Shown piece after piece: positions 15,925 to 24,526 of a DNA stretch of 64,000 nucleotides. The stretch comes from Psychroserpens luteolus. GTDB taxonomy: Bacteria > Bacteroidota > Bacteroidia > Flavobacteriales > Flavobacteriaceae. The position numbers and the translations under genes are program-made. How positions within the stretch are numbered: position 1 is the first letter of the stretch; the number at the start of each line of letters is the position of its first letter. The stretch spans positions 186,001 through 250,000 of the forward strand of contig NZ_JAHVXI010000001.1 of the NCBI RefSeq assembly GCF_021032705.1, written 5' to 3'. Below the pieces are notes generated by a model. It was not told the DNA's origin, did no database searches, and was given only the letters and a program-made list of their open reading frames with translations.

Positions 15925-16664
15925 TGATATATACTTCATATAATATATTATTTTTAATAATCTTGCCTGTTGTTGCATTTCTATATGCAAGTGTAGGTCA
16001 TGGTGGCGCAAGTGGTTATCTAGCTTTAATGGCCTTATTTTCATTTGCACCAGACGTAATGAAACCAACAGCTTTATTGCTTAATTTATTTGTCGCTGCT
16101 ATAGCTTTTTACCATTACTATAAAGCTGGATTTTTTAATATAAAACTATTTTTGTCATTTGCAGTGGCTTCAATTCCTGCAGCTTTTATTGGAGGCATGC
16201 TTGAAATTGACGCTTCGATTTACAAAAAAATATTAGCGATACTGTTAATTTTTGCCATCTTAAAAATGCTAAATGTCTTTGGTAAAGAAAGTTCACAAAT
16301 CAAGGATGTAAAAGTTTGGCAAGGACTTGTAGTTGGAGGTGCTATCGGTTTTTTCTCTGGTCTTATTGGAATTGGAGGTGGCATTATTTTAAGTCCTGTA
16401 ATTCTATTATTAGATTGGGGAAAAATGAAAGAAGCCGCTGCAGTGTCTGCACTTTTTATTTGGGTGAATTCAGTAGCTGGATTAGCAGGTCAGTTTAGCA
16501 ACGGACTTACATTGGACAGTCAATCATTTTTACTTGTTGGTATTGCGCTTGTTGGTGGTTTCTTTGGAAGTTACCTAGGAAGTAAACAATTCAATAATAA
16601 ACTGCTACGCTATATGCTTGCTATCGTTTTAATCATTGCTTCAGTTAAATTAATTATAATATAA
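15921..16664 (+). CDS. TauE/SafE family membrane permease
   Basis: A 247-residue membrane protein with about eight hydrophobic segments and the duplicated TauE/SafE pattern (VGHGGASGYLALMAL near residue 20 and GFFSGLIGIGGGIILSPVI near 138). Members move sulfite, sulfoacetate or other organic anions across the inner membrane. Here the gene is embedded in the molybdenum cofactor operon, with an ATGA overlap to the modE-like gene and mobA starting directly after its stop. That location suggests an oxyanion linked to molybdenum or nitrate metabolism. No ModABC transporter is in the window. Confidence 0.85.
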   Translation: MMIYTSYNILFLIILPVVAFLYASVGHGGASGYLALMALFSFAPDVMKPTALLLNLFVAAIAFYHYYKAGFFNIKLFLSFAVASIPAAFIGGMLEIDASIYKKILAILLIFAILKMLNVFGKESSQIKDVKVWQGLVVGGAIGFFSGLIGIGGGIILSPVILLLDWGKMKEAAAVSALFIWVNSVAGLAGQFSNGLTLDSQSFLLVGIALVGGFFGSYLGSKQFNNKLLRYMLAIVLIIASVKLIII

Positions 16665-17249
16665 ATGCTAAACCAAAGTAACATCACAGGAATTATCTTA
16701 GCAGGAGGCAAAAGCTCACGTATGGGTTACGAAAAAGGACTTGTTATGTACAAAAACAAACCATTTATTGCCCACGTTATTCATGCTGCTGAGACTTTGG
16801 TTAATGAGGTCATTATCGTAAGTAACAATAAGAACTATGATCAATTTAATTTGAAACGTGTTAATGACATGATGTTAAATACAGGGCCTTTAGCAGGTTT
16901 GTATTCTGGGTTGTACCATTCCACAACCCAAGACAATCTAGTACTAAGTTGTGATATTCCACTGATTACTAAAGAATTACTAGAACAACTTATTAGTAAA
17001 GTTTCTGTTAAAGATGATATTGTACAGGTTTCAGTTAAAGGTAGAACAAACCCCTTATTAGCTGTATACAAAAAACACTGTATGATGTCTTGTTTAAAAA
17101 CAATAGAATCTGGAGAACGTCGCTTACAAACCTTTGTAAACCAACAAAACACAAAGACTATTACTCTGAAATCGTCACTAGAGAAATATACACAAAACAT
17201 AAATACACGAGATCAATTAAATCTGTTATGCAATGATATTGACAATTAA
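16665..17249 (+). CDS. mobA: Molybdenum cofactor guanylyltransferase MobA
   Basis: A 194-residue nucleotidyltransferase that adds GMP to the molybdenum cofactor to give MGD, the form NapA needs. The motif LAGGKSSRMGYEKG at residues 11-24 binds GTP. LSCDIPLI near residue 95 carries the metal-binding Asp. It starts right after the permease stop, and its end overlaps moaD by 17 bases. A second, MocA-like nucleotidyltransferase is encoded at 23410 and belongs to the hydroxylase module, so the two are not redundant. Confidence 0.92.
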   Translation: MLNQSNITGIILAGGKSSRMGYEKGLVMYKNKPFIAHVIHAAETLVNEVIIVSNNKNYDQFNLKRVNDMMLNTGPLAGLYSGLYHSTTQDNLVLSCDIPLITKELLEQLISKVSVKDDIVQVSVKGRTNPLLAVYKKHCMMSCLKTIESGERRLQTFVNQQNTKTITLKSSLEKYTQNINTRDQLNLLCNDIDN

Positions 17250-17466
17250 ATATTTTGGAATGTTAGCGGAGGTTACAGAATGTGCTGAGGAAACTATTAC
17301 ATTTTCTGAAAGTACTGTTTCTGAATTACTAAAGATGCTCCTTGCTAAATACCCTGCGCTTGAAAAAAAAGAATTTCAAGTAGCTCAAAATCAAACTTTG
17401 GTTTCAGAAGACGCTCAAATTTTAAATTCTGAAATTGTACTATTACCACCTTTTGCTGGAGGTTAA
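17233..17466 (+). CDS. moaD: Molybdopterin synthase small subunit MoaD
   Basis: A 77-residue ubiquitin-fold protein ending in the required Gly-Gly (PPFAGG). The C-terminal Gly is adenylated by MoeB and converted to a thiocarboxylate, which donates sulfur to precursor Z together with MoaE. It overlaps mobA by 17 bases and lies five bases before moeB, in the normal order. Confidence 0.93.
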   Translation: MILTIKYFGMLAEVTECAEETITFSESTVSELLKMLLAKYPALEKKEFQVAQNQTLVSEDAQILNSEIVLLPPFAGG

Positions 17467-17471
17467 ACACT

Positions 17472-18548
17472 ATGAGTAGATATAGTAGACATATTATTTT
17501 AGAGGATATCGGCATTGATGGTCAAAACAAACTAAATCAAGCTAAAGTTTTAGTTATTGGTGCTGGTGGCTTAGGCTGTCCTGTGCTTCAATATCTAGCA
17601 GCTGCTGGTATAGGTCATATTGGTATTATAGATTTTGACATTGTGGAAGAATCAAACCTGCAACGCCAAATCCTCTATGGAACCTCCAATTTAGGACAAC
17701 AAAAAGCCATCGCAGCGAAACAACGGCTAACCGACTTAAATAGCACTATAGTTGTTGATGCTTTTACAGAAGCCCTTACACCTCAAAATGCATTAGCCTA
17801 TTTTTCAAACTACGATATTATTGTCGATGGTACAGACAACTTTGAAACTCGTTATCTTATAAATGATGCTGCCATATTAACTAACAAACCTGTTGTATAT
17901 GGCGCTATTTATAAGTTTGAAGGACAGGTATCTGTTTTTAATTATAATAATGGACCAAGTTACCGATGTCTATTCCCTAATTCTCCAAGTAAAAATGACA
18001 TTCCCAATTGTTCTGAAGTCGGCGTTTTAGGTGTTTTACCTGGAATTATTGGAACGATGCAAGCCAATGAAGTTATTAAAATCATCCTCGGTTTTAAAAA
18101 TGTTCTCTCTGGAAAGCTCTATTGTTACAATTCGAAAACCACACAAACATTTACTATAGATATTAAAAAATCCACTACTGAATTTGAAAAGATCAAATCC
18201 AAAAGAGATCACTTTGAAAAACAACACTATACCAAAACGTGTGACTCTACTGTAAAAGAAATGACCATAGATAAAGCCTTACAAAAAGAAAACATCTTGT
18301 TTATTGATGTGCGTGAACTTGATGAGTTACCAAAAGCTAACAGACTACAACATATAAAAATACCATTGAGTACATTAAACCATGAACTTCATAATATTGA
18401 TAAAACAAAAACCATAATGATGTTTTGTAAATCTGGAACACGAAGTAAAAAAGCCGTTTCTATGTTACAAGAACACAATATTACTAATTGCTATAGTATA
18501 AAAAATGGCATAACCGCCATTGAGAACTATTTTAAAATACATGCATAA
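17472..18548 (+). CDS. moeB: MoaD-activating enzyme MoeB with C-terminal rhodanese domain
   Basis: A 358-residue ThiF/MoeB-type adenylyltransferase (GAGGLG at 30-35, RQ motif NLQRQILYG) fused to a rhodanese domain (about 265-358, active Cys 319 in MFCKSGTRS). It adenylates MoaD, and the rhodanese part can supply the sulfur. The zinc site is degraded: the usual CxxC is SYRC (Ser 163, Cys 166) and no second CxxC is present, although Cys 180 (NCSEVG) remains. Loss of zinc ligands is known in some family members. Position between moaD and moaE supports the role. Confidence 0.92.
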   Translation: MSRYSRHIILEDIGIDGQNKLNQAKVLVIGAGGLGCPVLQYLAAAGIGHIGIIDFDIVEESNLQRQILYGTSNLGQQKAIAAKQRLTDLNSTIVVDAFTEALTPQNALAYFSNYDIIVDGTDNFETRYLINDAAILTNKPVVYGAIYKFEGQVSVFNYNNGPSYRCLFPNSPSKNDIPNCSEVGVLGVLPGIIGTMQANEVIKIILGFKNVLSGKLYCYNSKTTQTFTIDIKKSTTEFEKIKSKRDHFEKQHYTKTCDSTVKEMTIDKALQKENILFIDVRELDELPKANRLQHIKIPLSTLNHELHNIDKTKTIMMFCKSGTRSKKAVSMLQEHNITNCYSIKNGITAIENYFKIHA

Positions 18549-18994
18549 TGAATAAAGAACGTAAACCTAAAGCAGTTTTTATAGAAGGTGCTATTTCAGC
18601 AGAATTTATAGGAAATTCTATTGCTAAGCATCAAACAAAAACCACCATTGGTGCTCATGACATCTTTTTAGGACAGGTGAGAGCAGATATTATAGACGGA
18701 AAAACCATTAAAGCTATTGAATATACAGCTTATGAAGACATGGCAAATGAAAAATTTCATGAAATTCGTGAAGCAACTTTTGAAAAATTCAACCTTACTT
18801 GTATGCATATTTATCATAGCTTAGGAAAGGTAAACGCGGGAGAAATTTGTCTCTTCGTATTCGTTTCCTCCCCAAGACGTGTAGAGGTTTTTAACGCTAT
18901 AGAATATTTGGTTAACACAATTAAAGAACAAGTTCCCATTTTTGGCAAAGAGATTTTTGAAGACCAAAGCCACCAATGGAAAGTTAATAGTTAA
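18548..18994 (+). CDS. moaE: Molybdopterin synthase large subunit MoaE
   Basis: A 148-residue MoaE. It forms the synthase with MoaD and adds two sulfurs to cyclic pyranopterin monophosphate. Conserved blocks visible are GAHDIFLGQVRAD, EYTAYEDMA, the RRVEVFNAIEYLVN helix, and the catalytic lysines in KEQVPIFGKEIF. It shares one base with the end of moeB and is followed four bases later by the moaC-moaB fusion. Confidence 0.93.
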   Translation: MNKERKPKAVFIEGAISAEFIGNSIAKHQTKTTIGAHDIFLGQVRADIIDGKTIKAIEYTAYEDMANEKFHEIREATFEKFNLTCMHIYHSLGKVNAGEICLFVFVSSPRRVEVFNAIEYLVNTIKEQVPIFGKEIFEDQSHQWKVNS

Positions 18995-18997
18995 AAA

Positions 18998-19909
18998 ATG
19001 GTAGATATAACACACAAAATAAACACGTTAAGAATTGCAACTGCTCAAGCCATTGTAAAAGTGAGTACCTTGGATACTATTAAAGCAATAGAAAACAAAA
19101 CAGTACCAAAAGGTGATGTTTTTGCTATGAGTAAAGCCGCAGGTTTGTTAGGTGTTAAAAAAACACCTGACCTGCTTCCTGATTGTCATCCATTACCAAT
19201 TGAATTTACAGGTATAGACTATGACATCAATGGCTTAGAAATTACAATTCTTTGTACGATAAAAACTATTTACAAAACTGGAGTCGAAGTAGAAGCCATG
19301 CATGGTGCAAGTATTGTTGCTCTAAACATGTATGATATGCTAAAACCTATTGATAAAGGTGTTGAAATTCATCATATTAAATTATTAAATAAAAAAGGCG
19401 GAAAATCTGATTTTAAAGATCGCTTCAGAAAAGATATAACAGCTGCTGTTGTTGTTTGCTCAGATACCATTTCGGCAGGACAAAAAGAGGATAAAGCTGG
19501 AAAAGCTATTATTCAAAAATTAGAAGACTGCAATGTTGCGATTTCAGACTATACCATAATTCCTGATGAAATAGATCGTATTCAACACAAAGTAAAACAC
19601 TATCAAGAACTACATATAGATTTGGTTATTTTTACTGGAGGCACAGGATTATCTAAACGTGATGTCACACCAGAGGCTTTAGAACCGCTATTAGACAGAA
19701 CCATTCCTGGTATAGAAGAAGCTATTCGTAGTTACGGACAAGAAAGAACACCATATGCTATGTTATCTCGAAGCGTCGCAGGAACGTATAAAAATTGTTT
19801 GGTATTAGCTTTACCTGGTTCAACTAATGGTGCCAAAGAATCTATGGATGCTATTTTTCCTTCACTGTTGCATATTTTCAGAATATTTAAAGGCGCACGT
19901 CACGATTAA
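18998..19909 (+). CDS. moaCB: Bifunctional MoaC-MoaB/MogA fusion
   Basis: A 303-residue fusion. Residues 1-145 are MoaC (KGDVFAMSKAAGLLGVKKT, LLPDCHPLPIE, the KTGVEVEAMHGAS helix and VDKG-like IDKGVEIHHIKLL), which with MoaA makes cyclic pyranopterin monophosphate. Residues 148-303 are MoaB/MogA (VVVCSDTISAG, FTGGTGLSKRDVTPEA, ALPGSTNGAKESM), which adenylates molybdopterin before MoeA acts. One chain thus covers the first and a late step of the pathway. Such fusions are known in Bacteroidetes. It starts 4 bases after moaE and ends two bases before moaA. Confidence 0.93.
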   Translation: MVDITHKINTLRIATAQAIVKVSTLDTIKAIENKTVPKGDVFAMSKAAGLLGVKKTPDLLPDCHPLPIEFTGIDYDINGLEITILCTIKTIYKTGVEVEAMHGASIVALNMYDMLKPIDKGVEIHHIKLLNKKGGKSDFKDRFRKDITAAVVVCSDTISAGQKEDKAGKAIIQKLEDCNVAISDYTIIPDEIDRIQHKVKHYQELHIDLVIFTGGTGLSKRDVTPEALEPLLDRTIPGIEEAIRSYGQERTPYAMLSRSVAGTYKNCLVLALPGSTNGAKESMDAIFPSLLHIFRIFKGARHD

Positions 19910-19911
19910 AC

Positions 19912-20919
19912 ATGAAAAAAGTAAATCCTATTTTAATAGACACCTATAAACGAGAGCATACATATCTTCGTATTTCTCTTACCGAACGTTGTAATTTACG
20001 ATGTACCTATTGTATGCCTGCCGAAGGCATTCAGTTATCACCAAAATCACATATCATGTCTTTTGATGAGATCTACACCATTGCCAAAACATTTGTAGAT
20101 CATGGCGTGACAAAAATTAGACTTACTGGAGGAGAACCTTTGGTTAGAAAAGATGCGCATATTATTTTAGAAAAATTAGCAACGCTTCCTGTTGAACTAG
20201 CTTTAACAACGAATGCTGTGAATCTAGAGCGTCACATTGAAACGCTAAAAAACTGTCACATAAAAAATATCAATGTTAGCTTGGATTCTTTAAATGCTGA
20301 AAAGTTTAAAGAGATTACAAGACGGGATTATTTTGATAAAGTGTATAACAATATTCTATCATTAGTTGCAGAAGGGTTCAATGTAAAAATCAATGCTGTT
20401 TTAATTAAAGGATTTAATGACAATGAAATCATCGACTTTATAGAACTAACTAAAACATTACCTGTTACTGTTCGTTTTATAGAATTTATGCCTTTTGATG
20501 GTAACAAGTGGGATATCAAAAAAATGGTCTCATTAAAAGAAATATTGGGCATCACAACTAATAGTTTTTCAAAAGAAAAACTCATAAGATTAGAAGACGC
20601 TAAGAATGACACGTCTAAAAATTATAAGATTAAAGGCTACAAAGGTTCATTTGCAATTATTAGCTCTGTAACCAATCCGTTTTGTGATTCTTGTAATAGG
20701 CTTAGGTTAACCGCGAACGGTCATTTAAAGAATTGTTTGTTTTCGGCTGAAGAATCTGATCTATTAACAGCACTCAGAGCAGGAAAATCTATTGAGACAA
20801 TCATTGAGAAAGCCATTCGTCTAAAAGCCAAAATGAGAGGTGGAATGGATACACTCGAAAAGCTAAAAACACCTGATCTGCATTCAAAAAATAGAAGCAT
20901 GATTACTATTGGAGGATAG
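19912..20919 (+). CDS. moaA: GTP 3',8-cyclase MoaA
   Basis: A 335-residue radical SAM enzyme that rearranges GTP in the first step of molybdenum cofactor synthesis. The N-terminal cluster is C27-C31-C34 (CNLRCTYC). The C-terminal GTP-binding cluster is CDSCNRLRLTANGHLKNC (near 261-278). The chain ends in Gly-Gly, which is essential in characterised MoaA. It is the last gene of the operon. The porin gene converges on it 38 bases later, with no clear terminator between. Confidence 0.95.
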   Translation: MKKVNPILIDTYKREHTYLRISLTERCNLRCTYCMPAEGIQLSPKSHIMSFDEIYTIAKTFVDHGVTKIRLTGGEPLVRKDAHIILEKLATLPVELALTTNAVNLERHIETLKNCHIKNINVSLDSLNAEKFKEITRRDYFDKVYNNILSLVAEGFNVKINAVLIKGFNDNEIIDFIELTKTLPVTVRFIEFMPFDGNKWDIKKMVSLKEILGITTNSFSKEKLIRLEDAKNDTSKNYKIKGYKGSFAIISSVTNPFCDSCNRLRLTANGHLKNCLFSAEESDLLTALRAGKSIETIIEKAIRLKAKMRGGMDTLEKLKTPDLHSKNRSMITIGG

Positions 20920-20957
20920 ATAATCATGCTTAATTATAGTTAGTTATGAATATGTTT

Positions 20958-22205
20958 TTATTTACTATTACTTTTAAAAAGTGTTGGCTTAATAGCAATC
21001 ATCACCCAACCCCAATTATTAATATTTCCATCTGAATTTCCTTTAAGGATTTCCATACCATCAGATTCAAACAAATGTGAGTAACCTGCCTTAAGTGTAA
21101 CAAACTGCTGAACTTTCAGTGAGTACACCACATCTATTTCATTACCAAACTGCTTCTCACTATAATCTGCAGCTGCAGAAAAGTTATGAAGTGCTACATT
21201 CAAATTAGACTTCGTATTTAACTTAAAGTTTACTGCAGCATATATATCTAATAAACCAACATTATTTAAATGGTTTCCAACATAAAAATAATCCATGAGT
21301 CCATTAAATTTATGGTTGGTACCATAAAACGGATTGAATGCATTATTGTCTCCATCTGATGGCACACCATTATCATTTCCACTAATCAATTCACCTCCAA
21401 GTTTGAGTCCAACATTTTCTGAAGCTTTATAACTAGCCTCTAACGCTAAAAGATAAGCACTTAAATCATTATCAGAGATGTCTTTTCCAAATTGATAAAA
21501 TAAATTTGCCGTTAAACCAATTTCACCCTTAGTTTTTATGTGTGCTCCAATGGTTTGGCTATATCGTGTCTCATTATTATCCGAATTATCACTATCAATA
21601 TATTGCAAACCATTGTTAAGTATAAGTAAACTTCCTGAAACATCATCCCAATCTTTATGTAACCATGCATATTGAAATGCCTTATACGTATTTGTAGTTA
21701 ATGTGGTTCCAGTTAATGTTTCTCCATCTTGATTGAAGGCAAAACCAAAATCCGCTTTAAAACCATTGTTTCCGTATTGTATTAAAGCCACATCATGACT
21801 TCTCGCTTGTTGTGCCCAACCTACATTACCAAAAATACGACTATCATCATAGATGATTTCTTGACGTCCAAGCTTAATAGCCCAACTCGTATCTAATGCA
21901 ATTCTAGCCCAAGCCTCATGTACCGAGAACCCATTTCTATCGGCTCTATTTAATTGTGGGACATCACCCCAAACTCTAACATCTTGCAAACTCAAGAAAA
22001 AATCTAATTTTTCCATGACGTAACCTGCATTCAATCGTGTACGTTGAGATACAAAAGCTGCTGGATCTGCATCATCTGGAAAAAGTGTTTGAAATCCGTG
22101 TCTATACTCAAAACGTGGTCTGACCTCTGCATCAATCTTTAATTGTGCGTAAGTTGTTACTGTTCCTAATAAAAAAACAACAACTAAAATCTTTTTTAAT
22201 CTCAT
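20958..22205 (-). CDS. Alginate-export-family outer membrane porin
   Basis: A 415-residue beta-barrel protein with a signal peptide ending in TYAQ and the pattern of the alginate_exp porin family (RPRFEYRHG at the start of the barrel, SQRTRLNAGY, KLGRQEIIYDDSRIFGN). In Bacteroidetes this family is often found beside nitrogen-oxide genes rather than alginate genes. Here a palindrome and -7 box identical in layout to those of moeA and napD precede it, so it may admit nitrate or another anion to the periplasm. Substrate is inference. Confidence 0.8.
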   Translation of the reverse strand: MRLKKILVVVFLLGTVTTYAQLKIDAEVRPRFEYRHGFQTLFPDDADPAAFVSQRTRLNAGYVMEKLDFFLSLQDVRVWGDVPQLNRADRNGFSVHEAWARIALDTSWAIKLGRQEIIYDDSRIFGNVGWAQQARSHDVALIQYGNNGFKADFGFAFNQDGETLTGTTLTTNTYKAFQYAWLHKDWDDVSGSLLILNNGLQYIDSDNSDNNETRYSQTIGAHIKTKGEIGLTANLFYQFGKDISDNDLSAYLLALEASYKASENVGLKLGGELISGNDNGVPSDGDNNAFNPFYGTNHKFNGLMDYFYVGNHLNNVGLLDIYAAVNFKLNTKSNLNVALHNFSAAADYSEKQFGNEIDVVYSLKVQQFVTLKAGYSHLFESDGMEILKGNSDGNINNWGWVMIAIKPTLFKSNSK

Positions 22206-22250
22206 AATATCTAGTGATTTAGTTTATAAAGAGCGTTGCGCTTTACATCA

Positions 22251-22258
22251 CAAAAATA
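22251..22258 (-). promoter_or_regulatory. -7 box of the porin gene
   Basis: On the minus strand TATTTTTG fits TAnnTTTG exactly. The box begins 29.5 bases from the centre of the palindrome at 22281-22294 and gives a leader of roughly 40 bases before the ATG at 22205. Confidence 0.55.
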
Positions 22259-22280
22259 TAGCGATAATAGTTGCTTAAAC

Positions 22281-22294
22281 ATGACTTATATCAT
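22281..22294. promoter_or_regulatory. CRP/FNR-type operator of the porin gene
   Basis: ATGACTTATATCAT, with the same ATGAC-N4-ATCAT frame as the napD-moeA site, differing only in the spacer. Its centre is about 42 bases upstream of the predicted porin start. The divergent XdhC-like gene at 22391 is 97 bases away and could also be affected, but no exact -7 box is placed correctly for it. Confidence 0.6.
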
Positions 22295-22390
22295 CTTATT
22301 TTAACATTTTTAGCAAAGATTTTATTTAAATTCAAATGTTTAAGTATTCAATAAAACTGTATTTTAGTAAACATTCAGATAATAAGATCT

Positions 22391-23413
22391 ATGACACACG
22401 AATTCAAAGATATTGTTTACAAAGCTAAGATCAATCAGCAAAACAGATTAAAAAATATCCTTGCCACTGTAGTATTTCTCGAAGGATCGTCCTACAGAAA
22501 ACCTGGAGTAAGAATGCTCATTTCTGAAGATGGTACAATGGTTGGCGCAGTAAGTGGCGGTTGTGTTGAAAATGAAGTCAAACGACGTGCACAATCCGTA
22601 TTTGTAGATGGAAAGCCTAAAGTCATTACTTATGATGGGCGTTACCGATTAGGCTGTGAAGGCATATTGTATATCTTAATTGAACCATTCTATATTTCTG
22701 ATGACTTCTTGAAAACATTTCAATCGAGTTTAGATCGTCGAGATACTTTTAAAATTGAATCTTATTTCAAGAAAGAAGATGAAGCTTATGGTCATTTCGG
22801 AAGTGTGTTTCACATCAATACCGATACTAATTTTACGTTTTCAGAAACTTTCAAACCTAAACACTCTGAAACGATACAACGCTTTTCTCAAGATTTAAAA
22901 CCCAATCTTAAATTACTCATTATTGGCGGTGAGCATGACGCTGTTAAGTTATGTGCTATGGCGAGTTTATTAGGCTGGGAAGTTGATATCATAACGTCTA
23001 TAAAAGATCCTAAGTTGTTATCTGATTTTCCAGGTGCCAAATCAGTCACTGCGCAAACTCCCGAAATAGCTGATCTCAAAATAGATACTGAAACAGTTGT
23101 TGTATTGATGACTCATAATTATGTTTTAGATTTAAAATATTTGATCAAGTTAGAGCCATTGCATCCTCAATATATTGGCATTATTGGTTCATCTAAACGT
23201 AGAAATCAATTACAAAATGAACTCATGAATTATGTCTCAGAGTTATCTGAAACATTTCTTGAACGTATCCACAGTCCAGCCGGATTACATATTGGCGCCA
23301 TAACTCCTGAAGAAATTGCCTTGTCTATTCTTGCCGAAATTTTATCAGTAATACGAAAAACTGAAGTGATGTCGCTAAGAACTTTTGCGAATAAAATGTC
23401 TAAGGAACAATGA
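22391..23413 (+). CDS. XdhC/CoxF-family molybdenum hydroxylase maturation factor
   Basis: A 340-residue XdhC family protein with an N-terminal XdhC_CoxI domain (SSYRKPGVRMLISEDG, VSGGCVENEV) and a C-terminal Rossmann domain (LLIIGGEHDAVKL, then YIGIIGSSKRRN). Family members bind the molybdenum cofactor and promote its sulfuration before insertion into xanthine-oxidase-type enzymes. It starts a run with a MocA-like transferase (overlap 4 bases) and the IorAB-type subunits, so it probably serves that enzyme. A second, shorter XdhC at 34347 goes with the xanthine dehydrogenase. Confidence 0.88.
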   Translation: MTHEFKDIVYKAKINQQNRLKNILATVVFLEGSSYRKPGVRMLISEDGTMVGAVSGGCVENEVKRRAQSVFVDGKPKVITYDGRYRLGCEGILYILIEPFYISDDFLKTFQSSLDRRDTFKIESYFKKEDEAYGHFGSVFHINTDTNFTFSETFKPKHSETIQRFSQDLKPNLKLLIIGGEHDAVKLCAMASLLGWEVDIITSIKDPKLLSDFPGAKSVTAQTPEIADLKIDTETVVVLMTHNYVLDLKYLIKLEPLHPQYIGIIGSSKRRNQLQNELMNYVSELSETFLERIHSPAGLHIGAITPEEIALSILAEILSVIRKTEVMSLRTFANKMSKEQ

Positions 23414-23991
23414 AGGTTGCCATTTTAATTCTAGCAGCTGGTAGTTCAAATAGAATGGGAACGGCAAAACAATTATTAACTATTGGTCATACTACACTTA
23501 TAGGAAAATCTATCGAAACAGCTTTACAATCTAATGCCAAGGAGGTATTTTGTGTATTAGGTGCAAATGCTGAAAAAATTCGCAAATCTATCACATCATA
23601 TAATGTTGACATTATCATTAACACGAATTACAATAACGGATTAAGCTCTAGCATTATAGCTGGATTAGACCATATTGAAAATCTAAACTTTGATGCTGTC
23701 TTGATAACACTCGCAGATCAACCTCGTATTGACGTCAATCATCTAAATGTATTAATTGATAGTTTTAATCAAAATCCTTCAAAAATTTCTGCATCAGATT
23801 ATCAAGATAATAATGGTGTGCCTGCAATTTTTCCAAAAACATATTTTAAACAGTTAAAAAGACTTGAAGGAGATAAAGGCGCTAAAAATGTCTTGAATTC
23901 CAATAATCAAAATGTTATTAAAGTCAATTGTAATACATTATTAGATATAGATACACAACAAGACTATCTCGATTTCTTAAAATCTTTATAA
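23410..23991 (+). CDS. MocA-like molybdenum cofactor nucleotidyltransferase
   Basis: A 193-residue nucleotidyltransferase with LAAGSSNRMGTAKQ at residues 8-21 and ITLADQPRI near 99. This branch (MocA/MobA-like, cytidylyltransferase) typically makes the CMP form of the cofactor used by xanthine-oxidase-family enzymes, unlike MobA, which makes the GMP form. It overlaps the XdhC-like gene by 4 bases (ATGA) and lies 62 bases upstream of the 2Fe-2S subunit gene. The CMP specificity is inferred from context and family. Confidence 0.85.
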   Translation: MKVAILILAAGSSNRMGTAKQLLTIGHTTLIGKSIETALQSNAKEVFCVLGANAEKIRKSITSYNVDIIINTNYNNGLSSSIIAGLDHIENLNFDAVLITLADQPRIDVNHLNVLIDSFNQNPSKISASDYQDNNGVPAIFPKTYFKQLKRLEGDKGAKNVLNSNNQNVIKVNCNTLLDIDTQQDYLDFLKSL

Positions 23992-24028
23992 AAAATTAAT
24001 CCACTACGATTTTCCAGCAAATATTTTA

Positions 24029-24036
24029 TAACTTTA
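24029..24036 (+). promoter_or_regulatory. Weak candidate -7 box before the 2Fe-2S subunit gene
   Basis: TAACTTTA fits seven of eight TAnnTTTG positions counting the two free ones, and lies 18 bases before the start codon. It could give separate expression of the two enzyme subunits. No -33 element is clear. Confidence 0.3.
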
Positions 24037-24053
24037 GCTAAATCTCAAGTTCT

Positions 24054-24515
24054 ATGGCAAGTTATAATTTAAAAGTTAACGGAAAATCAGTTAACGTAAA
24101 CGTAGACGATGATACTCCTTTACTATGGGTACTTCGTGACGAACTCAATTTAGTAGGCACCAAATTTGGTTGCGGAATTGCACAATGTGGTGCATGTACA
24201 GTGCATCTAGACGGTGTTGCTGTCAGGAGTTGCTCACTTCCTGTATCTAGCCTTGAAGGCTCTAACATTACAACTATTGAAGGCCTTGCAAAAGATGAAT
24301 TACATCCTGTGCAAGAAGCTTGGAAAGAATTAGATGTACCGCAATGTGGTTACTGTCAAGCTGGTCAAATGATGACCGCTTCTTCTTTTTTAAAAGACAA
24401 TCCAAACCCTAGTAGCGAAGACATAAGAAATGCCATGAATGGTAATTTATGTCGATGCGCGAGTTATAACCGAATTGAAAAAGCAGTTGCCTTGGCTGCT
24501 AAAAAAATGTCTTAA
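24054..24515 (+). CDS. 2Fe-2S small subunit of IorAB-type molybdenum hydroxylase
   Basis: A 153-residue two-cluster ferredoxin subunit (IorA/CoxS type). The plant-type cluster motif is [15 protein letters not shown] with a further Cys in RSCSLP. The second cluster motif is [10 protein letters not shown] with CRCASY near the end. It passes electrons from the molybdenum subunit encoded 11 bases downstream. It has no export signal of its own, so it would have to leave the cytosol bound to the Tat-exported large subunit. Confidence 0.92.
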   Translation: MASYNLKVNGKSVNVNVDDDTPLLWVLRDELNLVGTKFGCGIAQCGACTVHLDGVAVRSCSLPVSSLEGSNITTIEGLAKDELHPVQEAWKELDVPQCGYCQAGQMMTASSFLKDNPNPSSEDIRNAMNGNLCRCASYNRIEKAVALAAKKMS

Positions 24516-24526
24516 GCTAAATCATC

